Source of the DNA: Marsupella aquatica
Taxonomy: Eukaryota > Marchantiophyta
Direction of reading: 5' to 3'
Assembly (NCBI GenBank): GCA_973895155.1
Contig: OZ316898.1
Coordinates: 11,904,001 to 11,968,000, forward strand
Length of the DNA stretch: 64,000 nt
Part shown: one piece after another, positions 1 to 11,696 of the stretch
Layout of the letters: each line of letters begins with the position of its first letter
Numbering within the stretch: position 1 is the first letter of the stretch
Made by a program: the position numbers and the translations under genes
Notes under the pieces: model-generated
Told to the model about the DNA's origin: nothing
The model's input: the letters and a program-made list of their open reading frames with translations, nothing else
Databases searched by the model: none

Positions 1-483
1 ATGCTAGAGGACCCACCAAAATGTGGTACACGGGAGCACCGTGTCCACCATGGAGGTCCATCCCGGCTTCACTTTTGGTAAAGTATGGATATAGTATCTT
101 CAAAATAGAAACAGTACTCTAGCATAGCAAGGGCGTGCCCACGTTGACCTCGTAAATGAATGAGGTTTGGAAGAAAGCTCGTCGTCAGGATCCAATCCAC
201 CCATATCGTAGTCTCTGAAAAACTTGGGGGCACTTGGGTTGCGGTGGCCAACCCAATCTGTGGCTGGCATCACTCTATCTATTCTGCAATCATTATGTCA
301 TCCGATCTCACTTTGCACACGTATTCCATCACTGTAGATTGTGTTTTCTTTCGATTGCCCATTCAATCCATTTCCTCTGTGAGCTGGTGTCGTTCCTGAC
401 TCTCTGCCATTCTTACGAGTGAGGAAGCGACATTTCTGATTTGCTGAAAGTGGCGTGGTGATTTGGTGTGCCTGGCTTTCGAT
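1..483. other. Upstream region of the EF-Tu gene; no gene seen
   Basis: I see no protein family, RNA gene or clear repeat here. The stretch immediately before the EF-Tu start codon presumably holds its promoter and 5' leader, but no unambiguous TATA box stands out. Confidence 0.4.
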
Positions 484-2693
484 ATGGCGAGCTGCACAGC
501 AACATCGACGCTGGGGAGAATGTGTGCATCGACGCCGAGGAATGCGGCGCCGTGCACCAAGGTGTCTGCTGATGGATGCGCTCTGCAGGCAAAGAAGACT
601 GGGGCGCAGAGACTGAGCTCGGGATTCTCGTTCTCGCAAGTCAGTTTCACCGATGCGGCACGAGCTGTTGCGTGGAAAGAAAGGTTAGTTTGCCGTTTAC
701 TGTGTAATGTCTTGTAGATGCCTCGATGTTGTTTCCTGAGTAGCAGTGCTAGCAGTGCTCTTGAATGGGTTGCCGCATTGTGTGCCCTTCGGTGTAGCAA
801 TTGCCCCAAGTCTGCCCCTCAATCAGCTCGAACAGTGGGTTGTATCGGACTATGGTCATCTCCTGTTTCGATGATACCCACGCACTTCATTACTGGCGAT
901 TGAATTCAGTTTGTTCAGAAGAGTAGCGTCTTCTCCTGTTTTAATGATATTCTTGCTCTTCATCATTGGCGATTATACTCAGAATGCTGTGTTGGGTAGC
1001 GAAGCTGACCTCTCGGGAACGTTGATGTCCTAAGTTGGTCTCAGTCGTAAGAACTCTCTACCTTAGTGCTTTAGTGGTTCAATGACCTCTGATGCCATTC
1101 GTCATTTCGGTCCTGCATATTGTGCAGATCCCGAAATTGAGTGTCTCGGAGTTCCTGGTTTTGAGTGAAGGATGTCAAACTTGTTCCATCTTTTGAGATT
1201 GTTGGAAACCGTCCTACCGCGGAGCTATGTTTTGTCTATATCTTAGTTTTGGTTAAACCTTTGTTAAACCTTAAGTCTAGTTTCGGGAAAGTTCTCCTTT
1301 GTTGTTTCGAAAGTAGCATGGAAAGCTGAATGTGCTGAAAAGCTGCTGGTTAGTTTAGTTGATGCCAATATTTCGATATAGATTGACGAGCGTTCGCGCT
1401 TTGTTTTCTTTGGTGTTCAGCTCCTCGGCGAGGAGAAAGAGGTGTGATGTGCTCGTGGTGCGAGCGGCTCGAGGGAAATTCGAGAGGAATAAGCCCCATG
1501 TCAACATTGGCACGATTGGGCACGTTGATCATGGCAAAACAACTCTCACTGCTGTCCTTACCATGGCACTTGCCTCGATTGGAGGACGTGCAGGGAAGAA
1601 GTACGATGAAATTGATGCTGCACCTGAGGAGAAGGCGAGAGGAATCACCATCAATACCGCCACAGTTGAGTACGAGACGGTCAAACGCCATTATGCCCAT
1701 GTCGATTGCCCTGGACACGCAGATTATGTCAAGAACATGATTACAGGGGCTGCCCAAATGGATGGTGCTATCCTCGTGGTTTCTGGTGCTGATGGTCCCA
1801 TGCCTCAGACTAAGGAGCATATTCTCCTGGCCAAGCAAGTGGGTGTCCCCAATATGGTTGTGTTCCTAAACAAGCAGGACCAGGTCGACGATGACGAACT
1901 CTTGGAGCTTGTCGACCTCGAAGTCCGGGATCTCCTCACATCTTATGAATTTCCTGGTGATGATGTCCCTATCATCTCAGGATCTGCTCTTCTCGCCCTT
2001 GAAGCCCTTATAGAGAACCCGAAACTTGCCCGAGGTGAGAACAAATGGGTCGACAAGATTTTCGACCTGATGGACAAAGTTGATAATTACATTCCTGTAC
2101 CAACAAGGCAGACTGAGTTGCCATTCTTGATGGCTGTGGAGGATGTGTTCTCAATAACTGGACGAGGAACTGTGGCCACCGGTCGTGTGGAGCGTGGCAC
2201 CGTTAGAGTAGGTGAAACCGTGGAGATTGTGGGATTGAGAGAAACAAGGGGAACCACGGTGACGGGGCTCGAGATGTTCCAAAAGTTGTTGGACGAGGCT
2301 CTTGCAGGAGACAACGTAGGAATCCTTCTGAGAGGTATCACGAAAGCCGATATCCAGAGGGGGATGGTACTCTCCAAGCCTGGCAGCATCACTCCCCACA
2401 GCAAGTTTGAGGCTTCCGTTTATATTCTGAAGAAGGAGGAGGGAGGGAGACATTCTCCCTTCTTTGCTGGTTACAGACCACAATTTTACATGAGGACCAC
2501 AGACGTGACTGGAGCTGTCACCTCTGTCGAGAATGACAAGGGGGAGCTGACGAAAATGGTCATGCCTGGTGACCGCGTCAAAATGACCGTGCAGCTCATT
2601 AACGCTATTGCCTGTGAACAGAAGATGAGGTTCGCCATTCGAGAGGGAGGAAAGACTGTCGGTGCCGGTGTTATATCCAAGGTTCTTGATTGA
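484..2693 (+). CDS. TUFA: Plastid elongation factor Tu, nuclear-encoded
   Basis: Translation GTPase that delivers aminoacyl-tRNA to the plastid ribosome. Two exons: 484-683 and 1421-2693, joined by a GT-AG intron (GTTAGT donor, TTCAG acceptor) that keeps the frame, giving 490 aa. Exon 1 encodes a Ser/Ala/Thr-rich leader, and the mature protein begins near [16 protein letters not shown], which fits a chloroplast transit peptide. All GTPase motifs are present: GHVDHGKT (P-loop), [12 protein letters not shown] and [10 protein letters not shown], followed by complete domains 2 and 3 ending [15 protein letters not shown]. Length matches land-plant plastid EF-Tu precursors (about 480 aa). I chose ATG 484 because it opens the leader and its exon phase fits exon 2 exactly. 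An ATG at 463 in the same frame would add seven residues. The plastid rather than mitochondrial assignment rests on the sequence of the GTPase domain, for example [16 protein letters not shown]. Confidence 0.95.
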
Positions 2694-3604
2694 ATATACT
2701 TCCCGTCCATTATGTCCATTGTGCAGATAGTGTGGGCAATCCTCATTCAATCCTATAAGATAAGTTTGGATCTGAATGGTGGTTTGTAAAGTTCCCCTAA
2801 AAATTACTCGTCACAGTTGGACACATCGGTATTGTAGTTTAGGGCAGGATATGTCTGATAGTTGTAGGTGAATGCTTCTTTTCGCCCGGAAGTGATGAGT
2901 AAGGGTACTGAGTTTTTAGCGAACAGATAATTCAATTCTTTACTGGGTTGGTACTACATTTCATTTCAGCGCTTGTTTCCATACCAACATCCACGCGCAA
3001 ACCTGTTATCACTGATCGGGTGCTTTAATTCTTATGTCGACTTCCACCTGTTGCTCTGCATCTGGACAGCGGTGGGCTTCGTCATTCTAAAGTTTTGACA
3101 GAATACTCAAAGCCACGAATCCAGTTTGTGTCCTAATCAAGTCTGGGAGTGGTTTTCTACAGCTACCACTGCCTCCAACTGACGCATGGAATGAGGTGAT
3201 GGAGTGAGTGTTCTGAAAGTTATCTTGATTAACTGTGACATACGCTTCGACAAGTGTTCTGACCTGTCCCAATTTTAATGGATAGAACTCTGAAGTGAGG
3301 GTTAAGACCACTGACGGTGAATAGAAAACTAGTCCAGAAGCAGAGAAAACCGTTCTTCTACCTCCAAAATCCATCAATATCGGAGCATTTGAAGAATTTC
3401 CCTTTGTTTGCCTGAATACCCTTGAGAAACTTTTGTTGGATTTCCCAAGGACACTGAAGAGAAATCTGATCACCTGAATAGAAAGATCAATTGGTTTGCG
3501 ATTTCCCAGTGCAGAGATTTTGTAGTTTTGCAATGTTTACGCAGAAAAGTGCAATTTATCGTTTTCGAAAATGAAGAGGACACTAATGGCGAGCATGCCC
3601 CATG
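2694..3604. other. Intergenic; no gene seen
   Basis: This holds the 3' flank of the EF-Tu gene and unannotated AT-rich sequence. No recognisable coding sequence, RNA gene or repeat was found. Confidence 0.4.
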
Positions 3605-3705
3605 TCACTTCAAATGGGAGGTGGAGGTTCGTGAATTCACATTGCAAAAGATTGGTCATTTCAATGGGAGGTGGAGGTTCGTAAGTTCACAATGCAAAAG
3701 ATTGG
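3605..3705. repeat. Two-copy tandem repeat, about 51 bp unit
   Basis: Copy 1 (3605-3655) and copy 2 (3656-3705) share GGGAGGTGGAGGTTCGT and GCAAAAGATTGG with only a few differences. This is a simple local duplication with no coding content recognised. Confidence 0.85.
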
Positions 3706-3875
3706 ACAGCAGGAGTATGGCTATGAAAATAGAGGTCTTGCGTATTTGCAAGCACTCCAAGTTTGAACATTAATGGGGCTCCCATCAGTCTCGCAGCATT
3801 TATCCCTTTTCCTCCCTTATAAGTAGCTACCCAAATGCAATAGCCATTGTCATGTCAGGCCTGACTACCATGTCC

Positions 3876-4395
3876 CCTCAATCACTCTGGCTTACTAGAT
3901 TTCTGGATTTGTGCCTACAAATAACGGAATGGGCATGTGGTTTAGATTATTGGCTATTGGGTGCCTGGGAATCATGTGGTTTAGATTATTGGCTATTGGG
4001 TGCCTGGGAATCATGTGGTTTAGATTATTGGCTAATGGGTGCCTTCCGTCACTCTGGCTTACCAGATTTCTGGATTTGTGCGTACAAATAATGGAATGGG
4101 AATGCGGTGGAGGTTAATGGCTAAGTACTGAGCTTGCAACTTCGACCACATGCATTTAGTCACTCTGGCTTACCAGGTTTCTGGGTTTGCGCCTAAAATA
4201 ACGGAATGTGGTTGAGGTTAATGGCTAGCGCCTAAAAATAGCGGAATGCGGTTGAGGTTAATGGCTAGCTAGTACTGAGCCCGCAGACTCAAAAGCACGT
4301 GCCTTCAATCACTCTGGCTTACCAGAATTCTGGATTTGCGCCTAAAAATAACAGAATGTGGTTAAGGTTGATGGCTAAGCATTGAGCCCGGAAAC
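3876..4395. repeat. Degenerate tandem array with a nested 39-bp repeat
   Basis: Four diverged units start near 3876, 4042, 4155 and 4302. Each opens with a TCACTCTGGCTTACCAG-like motif, then TCTGGATTTG, a CCTA(C)AAATAACGGAATG-like motif and GGTTAATGGCTA. Inside the first unit a 39-bp segment (TGTGGTTTAGATTATTGGCT and following) is repeated almost perfectly at 3936, 3975 and 4014. Unequal exchange or replication slippage is the likely origin. Confidence 0.85.
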
Positions 4396-5039
4396 TTTCC
4401 TTGCAGCAGCTGAAGCTTTAATTTATGGGAGTACCCAAAAGTCTTGAGTTATGGGAGCCATTGCACTGGTATTGCAGAATTCTGAAACTACTATTAAGGC
4501 TATTTGCTAAGTGCTAATCCTGCAGGCTTTCCTCATGGGAGCCAAACCTTTTATGGGAGTTCACACAAGATTTGAGTTATAGGAAGCCATTATCCTGCTA
4601 TTTCCGAGTTCTGAGACACCCTGATTATCCCATCCTTGGTACTATAGTTAGAAACCTACCAATTATACCACCCTTTAGGCCAGGTCCTACACTCACAAAC
4701 CTGGTGGATAAAGGTTTCAGAGATGGACTGTGGTAAACCATGTAAAATATTGATCTTCTTTCCGGGTGGGGAGGGGGGAGCCCAAAAGAGCCCAAAAGAA
4801 TGACCCAGGTTTTGGAGATGAACAATGGCAGTGTAATTAAGTAAGAGTTTGAAGAATAACTTCCGCTTCTTCCTTTCTTTGCCTAACCCATGGTGAATGA
4901 CCGGAGCCCCCAACAAACAAATTCAAAGGAGAAAACCCTCCAAGTGGACTATGATGTATGATAAATGGGCGGAGGAAAATGCCAGACTAAGAAGAAAGAA
5001 ACTAGTTTCAAAGAAATAAAGCGGGGATCACCAGGAAAG
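4396..5039. other. Intergenic; no gene seen
   Basis: Partly repetitive wording such as 'ATGGGAG' recurs, but I could identify no element, gene or RNA. Confidence 0.35.
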
Positions 5040-7990
5040 TTCTCCTCGTGAGGAGGGAGCAGGTTAAACAACAAGTTACCCAGTGTCGGGTGCCAAAGTT
5101 AGTAGTAGTTGTCAACTAGAGTTAAAAAGTGCATAACTATAGTTAGAAATAACCACGGTTAACGGCAAAGTAGGGTTAGAAGAAAAAGTAATGCATTGTA
5201 GGTAATAAAAGGATGAGACAACTAGGAGATGACTAGGTTAGGTAGGCCTTGGTTAGGTTAACGAGAAGTGGGTTAAGTCGAGTCACTTAAATACTTATAA
5301 CGTAGGAGATAACAAATAGCCCACTCCGCTAATTTATGAAAAGTCACAAGGTAGAATTAGGTCCTGAAATTCAAACATAGATAGTATTAGGTCTAGGTAA
5401 CGCACTGGCAAAATGTCAGCCCAAACGAAGGTCCCAGTAATGAGTAAGAAAATAGGAGAAATAAGGGCTTGTGATAGTAACTCAAGAAAGGCATGACAAA
5501 GTGTGTTATAGGAGTTAGTGAATAAGGCCGGGTGTCATGACTTGAGCCCTTCTCATAAGGACAAGATACAAGGAAAAAATATTGAAGAAGTAACAAACTC
5601 TTCCATATTAAGGACAATTCCCGTTGACTCATGGAAACCGGGGAGATCACATGGAGCAGCTGGATTGAGGGTAGGGAGAGATAAGGAAGATTTGGAAGGA
5701 TGTCGGGAGGATTTGGTGTTGTGTTGCTGCCTCAATGCTGGCGTTGCTGCTACCATTCAATTGTTGGGTGCTACAACTTTCATTCAATCTGAGCTGCTAC
5801 CTCAATTGCTAGTGCTGCTGCTTCTATTGAAACTGCTCAATGTTGTTGCGCTACTGTGAGAGCTAGATACGGCTGAGAGAGCCCATTATTGATAGAGTTT
5901 GCTGCTAAATGGAGAGCTCATGCTGCTTGCTGTGCTACTTCTATGCTACGCTGTCAGGGAGGAAATAGGTGTTGCTGAAGCATTGAATTGCTATGCAATG
6001 GAGGCTATGGAGATTGAGCTCTGATGCTGGAGAGTTATGTTGAAGGAGCGCTACTAAATAGAACAGGTTATGTGCAGCTGCTGATCCAAATTATGTGTTG
6101 TTGCACGAAGCTAGGTTATGTGCTGCTGCTGATCGTTGCTGAGGAGTAGTATGTTGGCGTTGCTGTACTACTGTGGCTATTGGCTATCAATGTTGATTTG
6201 ATCAGAGCTGCTTGGAGCTGCTGAGCTTTGCAACTTAAATTGAATAAGAGCTATGGCTGTTGAAAGGCGCTGCTGAGCTTTGCAAAGAGAGAAAAAATAA
6301 ATCAGTGGGGAGTACTACCGCCGCTTTGCACTGCGCCTCACTGTCGTTGCCTCGCGCGCGCTGCGCCTTGCCTAAGTGTTGCAAAATGCTGTCGCAACAT
6401 CCTGCCAGACTTGTTTGGAGAACTTTGAGGTCGGTTTGAAACCAAGTGAGGGACCAGGGAGAGTAGGGGAGGACCCAGCAAGGGTGCCTCAACTTTATAG
6501 AGGCCCGGGAGACCGTTTTTAATTCAAGTGGGATGTGTTAAGGAGTTTTCTTGTAGGCCTTAAAAGTGGCCTTTGTAATAAGATGTGGGGCTATTATGAA
6601 GCCCGACACTTGGTGGACACGGTTGGGGGATGAGAGTTATAGTTCAAGTATTGCTGGTTAGCTGAGTGGGAAGTCATAAACTCTAGTTATAGCAATTATA
6701 AACTCAGTGGTGTCACCAGCGGTCTGTCAGGGTAAGTTCTAGCGGAAGTACTCTCCGGTTAAGTCTCAAACTATGGAAAGGATGACCTGTCCTTCTGTGG
6801 TAACCCAAGACTCAATGGCAAAACCCGAGACTCAGCGGTAACCTGGGACTCAGTGTAGTACCGACTCTCAGTTAGAGGCCGAACTTGAAGTATTTTTTTC
6901 GTAAGAGATGCTGCTTATTGAATATTTGTAACCCGGTTTGTTGTAAGAGTTACCAAGGGAGTACCCTGGTTACTCGTGTTGTCGGGAGCTTGCTGCTGTC
7001 CGTGCCTTGTGTGAAAACCAGAGACCTGGTTGTAGTTAAGTTGACCTACGGTTAAAGTAGAAACTTAACCCGGATTAAGAATTAGTGGGAAAGTAGTTAT
7101 GCCTGGGTTAAGTTCCAAGGTGACCACTAACCTGAGTTAGTACCCTAGGCATGGTTTGATTTGTCTTGGTTTGGTTTGGAGCCCTAGGGTGTTGAAATAA
7201 AGAGGAGAACCAGGGGGTGCCTCCTCACTTGTTCAGCTGTACACCTTCTTAGAGGCTAGGAGTTTGGGGGCTGGGCTCTTCCTTGGAGGGCAGTAGCATG
7301 AGCTTGAGGCACTAGGACGGGGAGACAGTGGACTAGTCCACTAGGTAGGCAACAAGGAGAGGGTCAAGGGAGGTGTTGTGATCTGAACTTGTACTATTCC
7401 CTATAGTAAAGACTCATGTGTAAGCCTCAGTCTTGAAGCAGCTGTCTAGTGAGATGTCAATCCATTGAGCATGTATGTAGACTCAGGTGTGACCCAATAC
7501 TAGAGAGGTGAAGCTTGAAGCTTGTGGATGAGAGCATGGTTGGCACTTGTCTTGTTGTGATAGAAAGTGGCAGTCATACAGTCCTTCATGAAGGAAGCAG
7601 GGGACTATCTTGTGTGACGGCTATATAAGGAGTCCGCGGGGACAGCTTGTGGGTGTGCACTTGCCGTGTTGAGATCGCGAGTGGGGTTGTGTGAGTGTTT
7701 TTTAGTGGGAAAGCAGGGGAGTGATAGCCACCCTTCAAGGTTATCTTTCCAGCGGTGGAAATAAAATTACCCAGTTGGTGTGTGAGTGAGAAAAGAGAGA
7801 GTTAAGGAGAAAGAGACCTCCTGTCCTGCTATTCGCCCATCCTAGGAACCCGGACAACGATAAGAAGGGGCATAAGTGGTGAAGTTAACTCTAGTGGAGA
7901 GTTAAGCCCCATTGCAAGGTGTTGACACCCAGCTTGGACATGGGAAGCAGAACGAGAACAAATTGAAGATAATCAAGAGGTGAGAGATCC
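5040..7990. mobile_element. Possible decayed LTR-retrotransposon remnant
   Basis: The segment is non-coding and has LTR-like features near its right end: a TATA box (CTATATAAGG near 7622) followed by a polyadenylation-like AATAAAAT near 7760. A CAGTGTCGGGTGCC-like motif near 5090 reappears in rearranged form near 6601. I could not find a primer-binding site, matching LTR pair, gag or pol, so both class and limits are uncertain. Confidence 0.25.
5715..6260. repeat. GCTG-rich low-complexity tract
   Basis: The stretch is dense in degenerate GTTGCTGCT/GCTGCTG words (for example near 5720, 5750, 5810, 6125 and 6210). It reads as Leu/Ala/Cys-rich chance ORFs in several frames. I interpret it as expanded low-complexity sequence, not as a gene. 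Confidence 0.5.
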
Positions 7991-9689
7991 ACCACAGAGA
8001 AACGAAGCCGATAGACGTGAAAAGAGGAATCTGAGAGTTACTTGGTTGCCATCCTTTTGTCAAAATATATACTATGTCACTCCTTTTAGTTCACCCAATA
8101 TTTTGCCATATTTTTTAGCATAGTTAAGCAAACCAACTCTAGCTAACTCAAAATTGTGGCCGAATACAAATCGGATCATTGAAACTCATGTTAATCCTAA
8201 CTTGCACGCCCTCTACCTCTTCCTCCGGGTCTTCCTCCAGCTTGGGGTGGGTCTCTTCTTGTCACAATATATTAAAGGTGGGATGACAACATGAGTCTAA
8301 CTTTAGATTGAGGGCAGTAGTAGGATGGACCTGGTTGTAGCAGCCTAGCTAGCTCAGAAGAGCTGCAAGATGACCATAATTGTTGAATCACTCTAAGCCA
8401 GATTGCTTGGAAAAGATGACAATGTGATAGACCTATCTGTAAACTCATAACTTAGTCTGTACTGATGCTGAAAGATTGTTATACCGTTGATTTGGTTGCC
8501 AAAAAAGTTTCCATGCAAATCTTTCCTTTTGTGCTACTCATGTTGCATGAAGTCTTGTCAAGAAAGAGTCACCAGTGATGCCTGGTTAAGCAAGTTTACA
8601 AATAGGTTCAATTGTTATCCCAAATATGCATGAAAAGAGGCATCAAATCAAGCACAAGTATACGGATAGGTTTATTAGTTAAACTTAAAAGAGCACATTG
8701 TGGACAAATATGAAAATCATATTTCTGCTGAACATAATGTAACTGTGTAAAAGTGTCATAGACATATATTTTCCATTCCACAGGGATACATGGTTCCCTA
8801 AAGATTTTTGCAAGTTTTGGCTCTGTATTTTTTAGAGCATTTACTTTCCATAGACACCTTGCTTTCCTGAAACAATACACACCTTTCTTTGAGGAGTGAG
8901 TTATACAATGATCCATATCTAGGCCTACAAAACTGAAAGTACAAAGGTTTAATAGTATAAAACAAAAGAAATCTTAGCATGGCCCATAATCCGAGGTATT
9001 CTATAATGCGAGCAAACAGGAGTTTTGTTAGCGAGGGGAGTATTGTTAGCGAGACACTTGTGGTTTTAAATTTATTTTGCTTTTTGCTGCCTTTTCTATT
9101 TTTTGTGTGTGTTTTTATGACTCCAGATGGCTAGCGAGATCGCTAGCAAAAAGAGGAGTCCCCAAAATGGATGTTATCAAGCAGTTTACTGTTAGCGAGG
9201 CAATTGCATATAGAAAAATTAGGGGTCATGTGAGGAAACTTTTTGCTCATGCGAGGAAAATTCCTACTGTTTCCTCGCACGCTACAATGACCCCCATAAT
9301 CCTGGCTTGTAAACTTCTTCTTCCTTCTTATCAGGTTAGTGTGTGATTTTTAATTTCTATGATTTATTTCTTTTTGTCCTTTCCAAAATTCACTCAAATT
9401 TTAATCTCCGTAACAGTCCTGGTTGTAGGCATTGTGGGCCATAATGTACCCTCAAACTAAACCCTCATTTTGGGGGCATTATATCCCACATTGCCCTCTC
9501 ACCACAAAGTCACCCTTTTTGAATCTGGGTTCAACGTGGGGGGCGCTGTATGCCAATATAATTAACGTGACAGTTTGGCATGTAGCAAGCTCTCGCCTGT
9601 TTGGTTAGTGTATAAAAGTGTGCATCCCCTCCTCACCCTTGGATCATTTGCAATCAGGTGCTGTAAATAATTTCCAACTCCATGCATAG
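7991..9689. other. Intergenic with one weak inverted repeat
   Basis: No gene is recognised. At 9426-9450 and 9473-9497 there is an imperfect inverted repeat (GGCATTGTGGGCCATAATG against CATTATATCCCACATTGCC) that could be a small foldback element. Confidence 0.35.
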
Positions 9690-10711
9690 ATGCCTCGAAA
9701 TGAAGTCACAGAATCTTTGGCCACCAATAAGGGACTTCCTTGGGGTTATCCATATCTGCCAAATTTCTGGAAGGAATGCTTGGCGGTCAGGAAAATCTGG
9801 AGTGACTTGGCAAGCTTTCAAGGCTTTCAATGAGATTCAGAAAAGAACAGCCTCAAAGAGTATCAGCTCAAGATTTCACAATTTCAGTGAGATTCAGACC
9901 AGGAGGGGCCTAGGAAAGTATCAGCTGAAGATTTAGGTCGCAGTCGTCTTCTCTTGAGACTTCAAGTTTACCATTGGACATTTGTGAGCGGGTTCTATCT
10001 AGTATCCTTATCTCTCACCTTTTCCTGTTGATTTTACTTTGACAAATTCCAGATCAGTGGGAAATGATCTTTGTGCAATGCCACATTCTGTGTGTTTAGT
10101 TGATTGGTTGGTTGGTTGAATGATTTCACACCTTGAAGCAAAATGTGATGCTATTATTTTTCTGTGGTGGCCTGTTTACCATATTTGGCTCATTGTTGTG
10201 ATCTGCAACCAGTCTGTCATAGCACTCCACTTGCTCACCAGGTCATAATCTTCTTAGTGGAAATGGCCTACGAAGTGCAAGAGTGTAAAGCACTTGAAAT
10301 GTCTACAAGTGCCCTTTCACTGGTTTGAAATGTGCTTATCTAATAGTGCCAATTCAATAAGTGCACACAAGGCGCCCATACACAGTTCCATTGCGTAAAA
10401 AATGTCAGGTTTTTGCTGTGGAGTAGTGAGTATCTTGGCCAGTAGAGAGGGCTTTTGGTGTTATTTCAATTCTGGAGGATCGGACCTCTCCTATGTGTGG
10501 AATAATTTGTGTACGTGTGCAGTGGCAATACGATTCAAGCAAGCCTCTATTGGTGCTCGATGGTGGAGGATTTACAAAGTAACCTTTCTGTGTCTCCATA
10601 GGCAATGGAAAGTTGTGTTTTTTGGATCACTGGATAGAACGTGGGATTTTGTGTCAAAAATGTGTTGTTTGTGAGAAGTTGGGCACATTTGTGCACAAGT
10701 CCACCATGGTA

Positions 10712-11036
10712 TAATTATTGTGATGCATTTACTCTTAGGTCTAGAGTTACAACTATTTTGTAGTTAGGGTTAACCTTAGTCACATACTTGGTTAGGTTAG
10801 TCGTGCTGCACAATATTCCCAAACGGAGTTTGCTTGGATAGGAGGAACTCAAGCTCATTGTTACCAAGCCAGTTGAGAGATAAGAAGATCTTCTATTGTG
10901 GAGACTCGGTATGGCCGACGAGCCTAGAGTGCAATAAAAACTCTCATGTGTTCCCAATGACATATCCTCAACTAAGGTAACCACATGTGGATGTTCACGG
11001 GCTTGCCATTGTGGATGTTGGCTTTGCTCAACAAAT
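10712..11036. mobile_element. Insertion inside the duplicated HMA 5' region
   Basis: This block is absent from the corresponding place in the HMA locus, where TCCACCGTGGCGATACTACC reads straight through (about 19835-19855). It contains TTAGGGTTAACCTTAG and a polyadenylation-like AATAAAAA near 10932. No diagnostic termini or clean target duplication were found, so the class is unknown. Confidence 0.5.
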
Positions 11037-11171
11037 ATTACCAAGGACATTGTCCTTGAGCAAACATTTTTCCATACCTGTGGGTTTCAATTTGAAAGGT
11101 TTAGCATCATGACAAAATGAGCCCTCCTATCTCATTTTTGAAGCTACTATATGGTGAATCCAACTTTCACA

Positions 11172-11696
11172 TTTTGTCTTATTCAGATTTTGTGTCAAGT
11201 ATTTTGATTTTAATGTGCCTTAAGAAAGTGAATCATTTGTATTAATTTGATTTTGAATTAACTTTTGTACCCCTTTTAATTTTAGTGAACTTATAGTATT
11301 TTGAAAGTATTTGGCTCCCCTCTTAAATGTTTAATCTTTCATTCACTCCTTAGTGAATTCTCTTTTCTCTAATGAAAGTGAGATAAATGAGTTTGAACAA
11401 TGTGCACATCTAGTGTACTAAGTTCCTGTAGTGATCTCTTTTACAAAATTTATGGTTTTAAGTGAGTTGGCTGTCATTACTTAGAAGGAAGTGAAAATCT
11501 GTACTGTATGTGCACAACTCTTTAGTAACTTTGTACTTTCTTGGTCATAATATGTTTTTTTTTGCATGTGTATTTATGGTTTTGTGTGTTATAGCACTCA
11601 CTCTTAATTAAGAGATATTAATTTCTTCGCATATACTTTATATGTACCTAGTTACCTACTTCTTTTATCATAAAATTATATCACTACAAGACAAAA
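11172..11696. mobile_element. Non-autonomous repeat with 9-bp inverted ends, copy 1
   Basis: It is bounded by TTTTGTCTT and its perfect reverse complement AAGACAAAA (11688-11696). It lies in the second block missing from the HMA locus. The right end reads CACTACAAGACAAAA, which resembles the CACTACAAGAAA terminus of CACTA elements. A shorter relative with the same ends and internal words occurs at 15408. No ORF is present. Confidence 0.45.

Noticed and set aside
1359-1420. Using ATG 1359 as the EF-Tu start
   Set aside because: The 20 residues before the splice acceptor are intron translation; exon 484-683 supplies an in-phase transit peptide and the TTCAG acceptor is clear.
5518-5859. 113-codon ORF in the GCTG-rich tract
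   Set aside because: No homology recognised, and the Leu-rich end is low-complexity.
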